Assembly (NCBI RefSeq): GCF_000143765.1
Contig: NZ_GL379771.1
Coordinates: 496,001-560,000, forward strand
Reading direction: 5' to 3'
DNA: 64,000 nucleotides
Source of the DNA: Sphingobacterium spiritivorum ATCC 33861
Lineage (GTDB): Bacteria > Bacteroidota > Bacteroidia > Sphingobacteriales > Sphingobacteriaceae
The notes beneath the pieces are model-generated. The model did no database searches. It was not told the origin of the DNA and saw nothing but the letters and a program-made list of their open reading frames with translations. The translations under genes and the position numbers were made by a program. Of this stretch, positions 1 through 7,953 are shown in pieces (within the stretch, counting starts at the first letter, position 1; each line of letters opens with the position of its first letter).

Positions 1-1959
1 GATCGCAAAACGATCGAACTGATGGGTAGCAGAAGACTGGATGAGATACTGAAAGAACAGACCGGTATTGCTATTGTAAATAATACTTCCGGTGGTGCAC
101 GCTCTGTAGGTGTGCAGATGCAGGGATTCTCAAGTCAGTATATTATGATCCTGATCGATGGACAGCCCATGCTGGGGCGCAACTCCGGAAATTTTGATCT
201 GTCCCGCATATCGGTAGCCAATATCGAACGCATAGAAATTATAAAAGGGGCTTCTTCCTGTCTTTACGGCAGCGATGCTTTGGGCGGTGCCATTAATATT
301 ATTACCCGTCTGGGAGCGATCACCCCTCAATTGCATGCCAGCCTCAACTATGGAAGTTTCCAGATTCTGGATGCCACACTGGAAGGAGAAACATCATTTA
401 ACAACGGTAAGGGCTCTGCTCTTGTATCTGCAAATTATTATCACACCAATGGATTTAATAACAATAAACAATATATGGAAGGGGGAACTAGCGTTCCTCC
501 GTATACTAACATGGCTGTCCAGGGAAAAGTGCGCCATCAGGTCGCAAGTGATCAGCAGCACATCGGATGGAATGCCAGACTGAATACCCGATCTTCGGAT
601 ATGACGCGGGTCTACAGTCAGGATTATGCTACAGAAGACAGACAACGCGAATATGATTTCAACACTTCGGTTTATTTTGACAAAAGATTTAATGAACAGT
701 GGAAATCATTGTCAACCTATTATTTTTCTTACTATAAGTCTGATATCAATGTCAGGACGCAGCAACAGCAGGCAACACTGACAAATGATAAATTTAGCCA
801 GTACATCCACCGACTGGAACAGCAGGTAGCATATAACAGTGAAACTTTTAATGCAACTTTCGGAGCCGGATTTAATCAGGAACATATGGAAGCTGTCAAT
901 AACTTTGCAGCACGCAGCCAGAACTCTTACTTTGCTTATTCTCAAGGCAACAAAGAACTTCTGGAGCAGCTCAGGCTGACAGCAGGACTGCGCTATGATT
1001 ATACGGAAGGATTTGGCGGAAAACTAAGTCCCAGCCTGGGACTTCAGTATACCGTAGTTCCTCAGCTAATTCTGAAAACTGGTATCGGAAGCGGTTTTAA
1101 AGCGCCCGACTTTAAATCAAGATATCAAGTATTCTATAACCCGGCGGCCAACTATTATGTCATAGGTAATGAAGTATTACGGGAAACATTGACAAAAATG
1201 GAAGAAGCCGGCGAAATCTCGGAGATCAGAAAATATGTAGTCAATCAATTAGACCGCAATCTTCAGGCAGAGAAGAATACATCGTTCAATGCCGGATTTA
1301 CCTGGCAGATCAGTAAACAATATACGGTAGAAGGCAGTTATTTTCACCATAAACTCAAAAACCAGATCAACAGCATACAGGTCGCTACCGGAACACGGAA
1401 TATGGCCGTTTATTCGTACCAGAATCTGCCAGAATCAGTCAACAAAGGTTTTGATATAACGGTTACAGCTCAACCTTTAGAGAATCTGACAGTCAATGCC
1501 GGCTATCAATACCTTATCGCTAAAGATCTGAGTGTAGAAGACAGTATTCGTGCAGGGAACTGGCCCTACAATCAGAATATACACGACCCAGCTACAGGTA
1601 ACTCCTACGCTCCTACTACAAAGGATTATTGGGGACTCGAAAACCGCTCGAGACATCAATTCAATCTGGGGCTTATGTATACCTTCAAACCCTGGAATCT
1701 GACCCTCAACCTCAGAGCTAATTTCAGAGGGCGCTATCCTTTCGGAGATGCAAACGGCAACCAGTTTATAGACAGATATGATGTATTTGTCAATGATCAT
1801 ATCCTTTATAATGCAACTATAGAAAAGAAATTTGATAAGCTACCGTTGACAATCCGGCTGAACGGGGAAAACTTATCCAACTACATAAATTATCTCATCC
1901 CCGGTCAGGTCGGAAGGACCCTGATTGCAGGGGTATCTTACAGATTAATAAAACACTAA
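1..1959 (+). CDS. TonB-dependent outer membrane heme receptor, partial
   Basis: This is an outer membrane receptor whose 5' end lies outside the window, because the frame is open back to base 1. The visible part begins inside the plug domain (RRLDEILKEQTGI, VQMQGF, ILIDGQPM, IEIIKGASSCLYGSDALGGAINI) and continues into a 22-strand-type barrel. A KAPDF...NPAANYYVIGNE stretch lies near the position of the FRAP/NPDL boxes of HmuR-like heme receptors. It probably binds heme at the surface and imports it with TonB energy. The stop is 2 bp before an HmuY-like gene, and a heme oxygenase follows, which is the main support for heme as substrate. The signal peptide and TonB box cannot be seen. Confidence 0.9.
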   Translation, partial: DRKTIELMGSRRLDEILKEQTGIAIVNNTSGGARSVGVQMQGFSSQYIMILIDGQPMLGRNSGNFDLSRISVANIERIEIIKGASSCLYGSDALGGAINIITRLGAITPQLHASLNYGSFQILDATLEGETSFNNGKGSALVSANYYHTNGFNNNKQYMEGGTSVPPYTNMAVQGKVRHQVASDQQHIGWNARLNTRSSDMTRVYSQDYATEDRQREYDFNTSVYFDKRFNEQWKSLSTYYFSYYKSDINVRTQQQQATLTNDKFSQYIHRLEQQVAYNSETFNATFGAGFNQEHMEAVNNFAARSQNSYFAYSQGNKELLEQLRLTAGLRYDYTEGFGGKLSPSLGLQYTVVPQLILKTGIGSGFKAPDFKSRYQVFYNPAANYYVIGNEVLRETLTKMEEAGEISEIRKYVVNQLDRNLQAEKNTSFNAGFTWQISKQYTVEGSYFHHKLKNQINSIQVATGTRNMAVYSYQNLPESVNKGFDITVTAQPLENLTVNAGYQYLIAKDLSVEDSIRAGNWPYNQNIHDPATGNSYAPTTKDYWGLENRSRHQFNLGLMYTFKPWNLTLNLRANFRGRYPFGDANGNQFIDRYDVFVNDHILYNATIEKKFDKLPLTIRLNGENLSNYINYLIPGQVGRTLIAGVSYRLIKH

Positions 1960-1961
1960 TA

Positions 1962-2663
1962 ATGAACAAATTCAGATACGCTATTATTTGCTTTACAGCA
2001 GTGATCCTATGGACAGGTTGTTCCAAATCCAATGACGGCCCCAATGTTGAACTGAGTGATGGTACCAGTACAGTGATTACTGACCTGGCAGGAGATGTAG
2101 ATGCCTCCGTAGGGAACAGTGCTCCCGGGAAGGAAAAACGTGATTTTCATACTTTTCTCTTCCGCCTTTCGGATCAGAAACAAACCTGGTTAAAGACAGC
2201 AGCCGATTCAGCCAAATACATCAAAGGCACGGATTGGGATATTGCTTTCTCCGGCTTATACAACAGTACGCTGTATGTGAATAATGGTCAGTTAAATGGA
2301 AATCCCGCAGCTGGCAATACATCACGACATAAGGTGATACTGGTCAAAGAATCCTATGACAGAGTGAATACGGCTCCCAGTGATGCGGACTTTGACAAAA
2401 GTCAACTCAATGATTTCGGAATGATAGGAAATGAGGATTCTCAGGGCTGGTATAATTATAATCTAACTAATCATCTGGTAGCTGTAGTACCTAACAGAAC
2501 TTATGTGATCAGATTAACAAACGGGAAATATGCCAAACTACAGATTGTCAATATCTATAAAGGCAATCCGCCGGCTGTCACTGATCTGAACTGGCCTGCA
2601 CCATACTTTACATTCAAGTATTTCGTACAGGAAGACGGTTCCAAAAATTTAAAAACCAAGTAA
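1962..2663 (+). CDS. HmuY-like heme-binding lipoprotein
   Basis: The protein has a lipoprotein signal with Cys at residue 20 (LWTGC), so it should be lipid-anchored in the outer membrane. Features that recall the HmuY family are the TDWDIAF segment near residue 90, a central beta-rich region, and the C-terminal KLQIVNIY...PYFTFKYFVQ segment. HmuY proteins scavenge heme and pass it to a HmuR-type TonB receptor. The gene starts 2 bp after the receptor stop and precedes a heme oxygenase, so it is part of one heme-uptake operon. Axial heme ligands cannot be assigned from sequence alone. Confidence 0.82.
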   Translation: MNKFRYAIICFTAVILWTGCSKSNDGPNVELSDGTSTVITDLAGDVDASVGNSAPGKEKRDFHTFLFRLSDQKQTWLKTAADSAKYIKGTDWDIAFSGLYNSTLYVNNGQLNGNPAAGNTSRHKVILVKESYDRVNTAPSDADFDKSQLNDFGMIGNEDSQGWYNYNLTNHLVAVVPNRTYVIRLTNGKYAKLQIVNIYKGNPPAVTDLNWPAPYFTFKYFVQEDGSKNLKTK

Positions 2664-2686
2664 TTTATTCTAAAAATTAATACGAT

Positions 2687-3247
2687 ATGTTAAACGAGCA
2701 AATCAAAGAAGCGACAAAGCAAGGTCACCAGGAATTAGAAAAAACGGTTGTATATAAGCTAAAAGCTATTGAAAACAACGCAGACTATGCTGATGTGCTA
2801 AAGCATTTCTATGTATTCTTTTCGGGGATTGAACAGCAGATCGACCATTTACTACCGGAAAGCCTGAAACCTTATTATGCTGTGAGAAGAAATGCATCTC
2901 ATATTGCACAGGATATTGAAGCGCTGGGCGGATCGCTGACAGAACTTCCTTCAGTGGTTCTTCCTTCTCTCCATAATGCAACACAGGCTATAGGCGCTCT
3001 ATATGTACTGGAAGGATCCATTATGGGCGGACCCTATATTGTGAAAATGCTGCAACAAAGAGGCATTGAAACAGGTTTTAATTTCTTCAATGGTTATGGG
3101 GAACAATCGCACCAGAACTGGGCTAAGTTTACCGGAATCATCAATGCGGAAGTAACAGAAGAGGCAGCTATAGAAGAAGCTATTACTGCAGCTCAGCAAA
3201 CCTTTTCTTCTTTCGGACAAACTTTTAATGCAAATATCTTATCCTAA
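2687..3247 (+). CDS. biliverdin-producing heme oxygenase
   Basis: This cytoplasmic 186-residue protein of the heme oxygenase fold opens heme to biliverdin, CO and iron. The candidate proximal histidine is His14 in TKQGHQELE, near the N-terminus as expected. The ALYVLEGSIMGGPYI segment (about residues 104-118) resembles the YVLEGSTLGG signature of BphO/HemO-type bacterial heme oxygenases, where it forms the distal helix. Length is normal for the family. It follows the receptor and HmuY genes closely (24 bp), so imported heme is probably used as an iron source. No bacteriophytochrome gene is nearby, which argues against a chromophore-supply role. Confidence 0.82.
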   Translation: MLNEQIKEATKQGHQELEKTVVYKLKAIENNADYADVLKHFYVFFSGIEQQIDHLLPESLKPYYAVRRNASHIAQDIEALGGSLTELPSVVLPSLHNATQAIGALYVLEGSIMGGPYIVKMLQQRGIETGFNFFNGYGEQSHQNWAKFTGIINAEVTEEAAIEEAITAAQQTFSSFGQTFNANILS

Positions 3248-3261
3248 ATAATTTTAAAAAA

Positions 3262-3867
3262 ATGAAATTTACTCAAACCTTTAAACATAGCTTTGCTATT
3301 TCACTTTTAGCGTTAACAACTTTTGGATTTAGTTCCTGTTCAGATGATGATAAAGAGATTAAACCGGTAGTACTCGAAGACAGTAAAGCAACTGTGCAAA
3401 CAGCTACAATTGTTGCATCTGCATCTGCAAAAGGATTTTACAATCTTAATACAAATACTAAGACAGATAGTATTAACAGTACAATTAATTTGTCAGGTAT
3501 GTTTGGTGCCTCATTAAGATCTTCTCATCCTAATACATATAAACTTGGTTATCTAGATAAAACGGGAACATCGATTGATAACATTACGTTAGACATACTA
3601 AAAAACACCAAATTTGAGTTAGTCAGTTCTATAGGGGTTGATCTTAGCAAAATTCCAATGCCAAATTTTGATCCTGCTATATGGTTAAGCTATGATCATG
3701 GAGTCACATATCAAGTAAAATCAATTGAAAATCGTTATGTTGTCTTCTATAAAGGTTCTGAGTTTTCAGAAAAAGCAGATGAAATCTATGTACTACAGGC
3801 AGAAAAAGTAGTAGCAGCTAATAGTGTAGGGACTTATACTATTAAATACAAGAAATACGCAAAGTAA
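3262..3867 (+). CDS. surface lipoprotein of unknown function, last gene of heme operon
   Basis: The product is a 201-residue lipoprotein with Cys26 in the lipobox (GFSSC), followed directly by SDDDKE. That acidic run resembles the Bacteroidota lipoprotein export signal which sends lipoproteins to the cell surface. The rest is beta-rich, with repeated short hydroxylated strands, and has no motif I recognise. It starts 15 bp after the heme oxygenase stop and precedes a strong terminator, so it is probably co-transcribed and may assist heme capture. That role is inferred only from position. It could be a distant HmuY-type protein, but I could not match the family's characteristic segments. Confidence 0.7.
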   Translation: MKFTQTFKHSFAISLLALTTFGFSSCSDDDKEIKPVVLEDSKATVQTATIVASASAKGFYNLNTNTKTDSINSTINLSGMFGASLRSSHPNTYKLGYLDKTGTSIDNITLDILKNTKFELVSSIGVDLSKIPMPNFDPAIWLSYDHGVTYQVKSIENRYVVFYKGSEFSEKADEIYVLQAEKVVAANSVGTYTIKYKKYAK

Positions 3868-3883
3868 TCCGAATCTATTTCAT

Positions 3884-3918
3884 AAAAGGGAGTTGTAAGC
3901 AATATACAACTCCCTTTT
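3884..3918. terminator. bidirectional terminator between convergent genes
   Basis: A 14-bp perfect stem (3884-3897 with 3905-3918) has a 7-nt loop, with A-rich and T-rich ends on both sides. It separates the plus-strand heme operon from the minus-strand gene ending at 3926 and can serve both. Confidence 0.9.
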
Positions 3919-3925
3919 TATTTTA

Positions 3926-4825
3926 TTAGTACAGCAAAATACCGGCACCTAAAGAAAATGTAGCAACAGAAGATCCGACTTCATTTAATCGGGTATGTGT
4001 CGATTCTCCATTTGAATAAAATAACTGATCTGTACCATTTTTAGCATTTAGCAGACTATTGTATCGTGCAGAAGCCAAAAAGTATAGTTTAGACGAAGGG
4101 CTGTAAGTCACATCAAATACTCCGGACCATTGAGGAGCACCTATTTTGTGTTTAAAACTCACCGGATGGGCAAATTCCTCTCTCAGATTCCAATTGGCGA
4201 CAGCAGTATACTTATTTAAGGCAAACTGCGGACTTAACGACATTTTCCATTTTGGATTTATCACTTTGCCCAACTTTAGACCTATACCGCCTCCCAGCAG
4301 CTTACTTTTATATGTACTTCTGAGATCCAGAGTAGGATCGATCATCGTCAATGAGGTATACTGATATTGAGGAAATACATAACCTTCCACATCTATACCG
4401 CCTCTCCAGAGCAAATAATTGAGTTGCAGCGTCGCAAAAGACATATTCCCTTCTCCGCTATCGTATGTCATATCTCTATCGACCAGCGTTCTGTTGTCTC
4501 CGGAATAATCCACATCGCGAACAGTACCGGATACAATAAAGCTATGTTCGGCCTGTAAAGAGAGTTTAATTCGCGGGTGTAAAATTACAGAAAACCGGCC
4601 CCCTGCACCCCATGCCACATTATCCTTCCAGGTCAGCTCCGAAAGAATATTCGGATTCTTACCTTCCATATTTCCGGCGATAGACCAGTTGCTGTTAATC
4701 AGATCGACCTTAGGGTAAACAGAAATATCAATATTGTTCTGCGCGGATACTACAGTACGGGTTACTGTAAGAGAGAACAGTAGTAACAGTACGTAATAAA
4801 GAGATTTTATCGCTTTCGACACCAT
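3926..4825 (-). CDS. omptin-like outer membrane beta-barrel protein
   Basis: The 299-residue protein has a Sec signal peptide (hydrophobic stretch about 8-27, cleavage after VVSAQ) and alternating amphipathic strands ending in an aromatic-poor hydrophobic strand (FSLGAGILLY), typical of a barrel that inserts in the outer membrane. The N-terminal mature part contains SNWSIAG and NPNILSELTWKD. This NILSELTW-type motif is familiar from omptin-fold and Protochlamydia porin-like proteins. Catalytic omptin residues are not evident, so a protease function is not supported. It is monocistronic, convergent with the heme operon, and its role is unknown. Confidence 0.6.
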   Translation of the reverse strand: MVSKAIKSLYYVLLLLFSLTVTRTVVSAQNNIDISVYPKVDLINSNWSIAGNMEGKNPNILSELTWKDNVAWGAGGRFSVILHPRIKLSLQAEHSFIVSGTVRDVDYSGDNRTLVDRDMTYDSGEGNMSFATLQLNYLLWRGGIDVEGYVFPQYQYTSLTMIDPTLDLRSTYKSKLLGGGIGLKLGKVINPKWKMSLSPQFALNKYTAVANWNLREEFAHPVSFKHKIGAPQWSGVFDVTYSPSSKLYFLASARYNSLLNAKNGTDQLFYSNGESTHTRLNEVGSSVATFSLGAGILLY

Positions 4826-4892
4826 TTGAGACTATATAAACTAAAGCATGAATATACAACAATAAACGAATGTATCCATGCTTTAGATTTTT

Positions 4893-5408
4893 TTAAAATG
4901 CAGGGCCAATCTGTGCGCCGTCTGTATTCGGTATACTGACCAGAAACTCTGTTGTAAATTTGTATTTTGGAATATCCGCTAATTTAATAGGATACAAAAT
5001 AATCTCATCCTGATAATCATTATTTGCATTAATAGTTGTCCTCGTCTTTAATCGCACATAGTAATTATTCGTGCCCGATACCCTAACCATATCTACACCA
5101 TGAGACTTATTTGGATAATAAATTCTATCATTATCAAAATTTGCAATTTCATTCTTTTCCGTATTATTCAACCAGAAATTTTGAAACTTTTGATAAACTT
5201 CCCAGTAAAAATCTGGCGTTCCGGATAATATATTTTGATCTACATTCCACATTAATGGTAAATCATCAATTACAAAAATCTCATTATTTTTTTGAGAGTT
5301 AAAAATTAATGCTTTTGAAAAATGGCTAAGATTACTAACATTCACATTCGCCGGTTCAAATCCGATTATTCTGAACTTATCCGGGAATTTCATTAATAGA
5401 AAATTCAC
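4893..5408 (-). CDS. hypothetical protein, possibly a gene fragment
   Basis: The frame of about 171 codons can start at GTG 5408 or, more plausibly, at ATG 5393. An in-frame stop at 5430-5432 limits it upstream. There is no signal peptide although the composition (many Asn, Tyr and Phe; short strands such as NNYYVRLKTRTTINANND) looks like an exported beta-rich Bacteroidota protein. That mismatch suggests the C-terminal remainder of a larger gene whose 5' part is lost. It lies 59 bp downstream of the methyltransferase stop on the same strand. I recognise no family. Confidence 0.5.
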   Translation of the reverse strand: MNFLLMKFPDKFRIIGFEPANVNVSNLSHFSKALIFNSQKNNEIFVIDDLPLMWNVDQNILSGTPDFYWEVYQKFQNFWLNNTEKNEIANFDNDRIYYPNKSHGVDMVRVSGTNNYYVRLKTRTTINANNDYQDEIILYPIKLADIPKYKFTTEFLVSIPNTDGAQIGPAF

Positions 5409-5466
5409 TTTTCCATTAGAGATTTTCCATCATTGATGAAGAATACAACCCATTTTCTTACTAAAA

Positions 5467-6318
5467 TTAAACTTCTTTTGTGGTTACAATCATCATATGA
5501 GGGCTAAAAGGCAATAAGAATTCTTCATTCTCTGTTGTTGACAAAAGCTCTTTCAGCACTTTCTTTCTTCCTTCATCCAACATATTAGCAAAGAAATTAC
5601 TGTCAAGCCAAATAATTCCTTCAACAGCATATATCTTCTCAATCTTTAAATTACATTTTAAAAATTCATTTTTAAATTCTGAGGGTTTATGATAAAATGC
5701 TTCTGCCAACAACCAAGGAAAATCATCCGGAGGATTATGGATTCCGGTCAATAATTCACTTTTGCACATTTCAAGAAAAGAGGGTTTGTAAATGAGTCCG
5801 TTTAATAATCCTGCTAAAGTAGAAGCTGTGAAATTAATCCCGAAGCCCAATATAATTCCGCCCTTTTTTACAACTCTTTTTGCTTCTTTTATCACAAGAA
5901 GCCGATCCTCTTCCTTTTGTAGATGATACAGAGGTCCATGTAAGATAACCACATCTGCAAAATTATTCGGAAATTCCAGTTTACGGGCTTCGCCTTTGAT
6001 AACCTGAAACTTATTCTTTAGCTTACTGGATCTTTCTTTTGCAATATGAAGATGCTTGTCAATAGGTTCTACCAAATAAACCTGATGTTGCAATTTTGAT
6101 AACCATTCGGAATATTTTCCTGTACCTCCACCAATATCAAGAATGATAGATTGTGGTTTTAAATGTAATTCCATGAGGGATTTAATCCTCTCAAATTCGA
6201 AGATGCCCATTCCTTTAGAAAGTCTGTCCTCTTCGGATGCTTTATTATAAAAACGTTCAATAGATGAACTGATTAAATTAGTTTTTCTCATACTAAGTTT
6301 TGCGTAGAAAACGCCCAA
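5467..6318 (-). CDS. class I SAM-dependent methyltransferase
   Basis: This soluble protein has the Rossmann methyltransferase fold. Motif I is ILDIGGGTGKY (about residues 59-69), followed by the acidic VEPIDKH segment, then ADVVILHGPLYHL (motif IV region) and VVKKGGIILGF. The fold binds S-adenosylmethionine; the acceptor substrate is unknown. The C-terminal third is not conserved with any specific class I know. Two starts are possible, ATG 6318 and ATG 6291 (MRKTNL); the second fits the family better because the first nine residues are unlike its usual N-terminus. Upstream is a long AT-rich gap with inverted repeats. Confidence 0.85.
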   Translation of the reverse strand: MGVFYAKLSMRKTNLISSSIERFYNKASEEDRLSKGMGIFEFERIKSLMELHLKPQSIILDIGGGTGKYSEWLSKLQHQVYLVEPIDKHLHIAKERSSKLKNKFQVIKGEARKLEFPNNFADVVILHGPLYHLQKEEDRLLVIKEAKRVVKKGGIILGFGINFTASTLAGLLNGLIYKPSFLEMCKSELLTGIHNPPDDFPWLLAEAFYHKPSEFKNEFLKCNLKIEKIYAVEGIIWLDSNFFANMLDEGRKKVLKELLSTTENEEFLLPFSPHMMIVTTKEV

Positions 6319-6637
6319 TTAAAAATAAAATGATATAAATAGGAAACCGCAACTGTATATATCAGTTGTAAAGAACCTTTAGGATAAAGGTTTGATGATA
6401 TGTCTACTTAGTATAGAATGTGGTAAAGATAGTAATTTAAAACAAAAAGACTACAGCTAACATCGTATTAATACATTTACTAAATAAGCATTAGGCAGAG
6501 AGAAAATATAAAAAATTATTCAATTCGATTAAACTCCTTGAGATTCCTCATATCCGCTATACAATATCAGATAACGGAATCCGTTATTAGTAAACCAAAA
6601 TAACAATAACACAGTAATCATTATTGTGCTATAAAAA
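6319..6637. other. AT-rich intergenic region with inverted repeats
   Basis: There is no gene here. Visible structures are an inverted repeat CAACTG...CAGTTG near 6350-6370, an AACCTTTA/TAAAGGTT hairpin at about 6373-6391, a near-perfect palindrome ATAACGGA-A-TCCGTTAT at 6571-6587, and ACAATAA...TTATTGT near 6603-6628. The palindrome looks like a dimeric regulator site. None lies at a recognisable promoter. Confidence 0.5.
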
Positions 6638-6664
6638 AAGGGATATCTGATGCAGATATCCCTT
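6638..6664 (-). terminator. terminator after the phosphoesterase gene
   Basis: A 12-bp perfect stem (6638-6649 with 6653-6664) has a 3-nt loop. On the minus strand it is followed by a run of T residues (complement of 6631-6639). It lies about 30 bp past the stop of the minus-strand gene ending at 6694. Confidence 0.9.
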
Positions 6665-6693
6665 CGTTGTTTTGTGCTTTTAAAAAGTTTTTA

Positions 6694-7887
6694 TCAGCGT
6701 GTTTTGCTGTATGTCCCGACGTTGGTACCGTTATCCAGAATCATATTTACTTCCAGTTTCCGGTTATCCGCCTTAACATGAATAAGTGTACGGTTTCCCT
6801 CTTTAGGTCCGCCACCTATAAAGACAGGATAGGAGTGCTTGGCCGTAGCTTCATGAAACCCGTAAGTATGGGTATGTCCGCTGATCACGACATCCACTTT
6901 ATATTTATCAAATAAGGGCGCAAATAAACGTTGTACTTCCATTGGTCCATGCCATTCTCCGGAATAAAACGGCGGAATATGCATAACTACTACCCGAAAA
7001 GTGCTCTTTCTGAATGCATCTGAAGCCATTATTTTTTCAGCCCATTTTGCCTGATCAATACGATACTGATCAAAGTCCACTACGCCGGCATAAACTTCTG
7101 CTGTATCCGGTTTATCCTCTCCGGTATCCAGCATCAGCCAGGAGACCGGCCCTCTGCGAAATGTTCCGTAATATGTATTATCCTCATATCTGAAAAAGTT
7201 TTTAAAATCTCTTGAATAAGCACCTCTTGTTTCATGATTACCTCTCAACATAAAAAACGGTTTTTCGCTGGCAAACCGCTCTCCCAGTGGAGTAAGCAAT
7301 TTATCATAAAGATCTTCTTCATTAGTAACGTAATCAAACATATCGCCATTCAGAATCGCAAAATCAAATTCCGGTTTACCTGCACTATCCAGCAACTGTC
7401 CGTAGGAATGTGCTCTTCCATGTACGTCATTATAAATTACACAGGATGTAGTTTGACTATTTGCATCCGGGGTTTTAAATGTATATAAGGGACTGCTTAT
7501 CTCTTTGCCATAAACGACTTTGTAGGCTTCAAATGTGAGGATTTCCTTTGCATATACCCGATACTCATATGTCTTTCCGGGTTGAAGACCGTGTATAGTC
7601 AGCACCGTACTGAGGGTATTGGCATTAATAAGTCCGTCTTCGGACTGCACTACTTTCCGAAACTGTTGTTCGCCTTGTGCTCTGACTTCCAGCCAGGTAA
7701 AGCCCTTACGATTGATATGGGTCATCACTGTCACCCGATCTCCCTGCAGATCCTGCAGATAAGGTCTGACGCGAAAATTAAAATCCTGTTGTTGTATAGT
7801 CTGTGCGAATGCCTGCTGATAAGCAGATAACGCAAATGTTGCCGAAGCAACGCCCATTGATTTTAGAAAATATCTTCTTGTATTCAT
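6694..7887 (-). CDS. exported purple-acid-phosphatase-like metallophosphoesterase
   Basis: The 397-residue protein has a twin-arginine-like N-terminus (NTRRYFLKSMG) and cleavage near AFAQ, so it should be exported folded. Residues about 35-135 look like a fibronectin-III-type domain, as in purple acid phosphatases. The calcineurin-like core then shows all metal motifs: YNDVHGR, LNGDMFDY, RGNHETRG, VVMHIPPF and SGHTHTYGF. It probably hydrolyses phosphomonoesters or diesters in the periplasm or at the surface. It lies downstream of susC/susD on the same strand with a terminator between, so it may be a locus partner that releases phosphate from the imported compound. Confidence 0.88.
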   Translation of the reverse strand: MNTRRYFLKSMGVASATFALSAYQQAFAQTIQQQDFNFRVRPYLQDLQGDRVTVMTHINRKGFTWLEVRAQGEQQFRKVVQSEDGLINANTLSTVLTIHGLQPGKTYEYRVYAKEILTFEAYKVVYGKEISSPLYTFKTPDANSQTTSCVIYNDVHGRAHSYGQLLDSAGKPEFDFAILNGDMFDYVTNEEDLYDKLLTPLGERFASEKPFFMLRGNHETRGAYSRDFKNFFRYEDNTYYGTFRRGPVSWLMLDTGEDKPDTAEVYAGVVDFDQYRIDQAKWAEKIMASDAFRKSTFRVVVMHIPPFYSGEWHGPMEVQRLFAPLFDKYKVDVVISGHTHTYGFHEATAKHSYPVFIGGGPKEGNRTLIHVKADNRKLEVNMILDNGTNVGTYSKTR

Positions 7888-7905
7888 AATAGATTTAAGG
7901 TATCA

Positions 7906-7936
7906 AAAAGACCGGCTGGTTATAAACCGGTCTTTT
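7906..7936 (-). terminator. terminator after susD
   Basis: The stem AAAAGACCGG/CCGGTCTTTT (7906-7915 with 7927-7936) is followed by T residues on the minus strand. It lies between the susD stop and the phosphoesterase start, so the phosphoesterase probably depends on read-through or its own promoter. Confidence 0.85.
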
Positions 7937-7953
7937 AGGTTATTCAAATATAG

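Noticed and set aside
2687..3247. Heme oxygenase as chromophore supplier for a bacteriophytochrome
   Set aside because: No phytochrome gene is in the neighbourhood, and the gene lies inside a heme-uptake operon.
3926..4825. Functional omptin protease
   Set aside because: The NILSELTW-type motif suggests the fold, but the catalytic Asp/His pairs of omptins could not be located.
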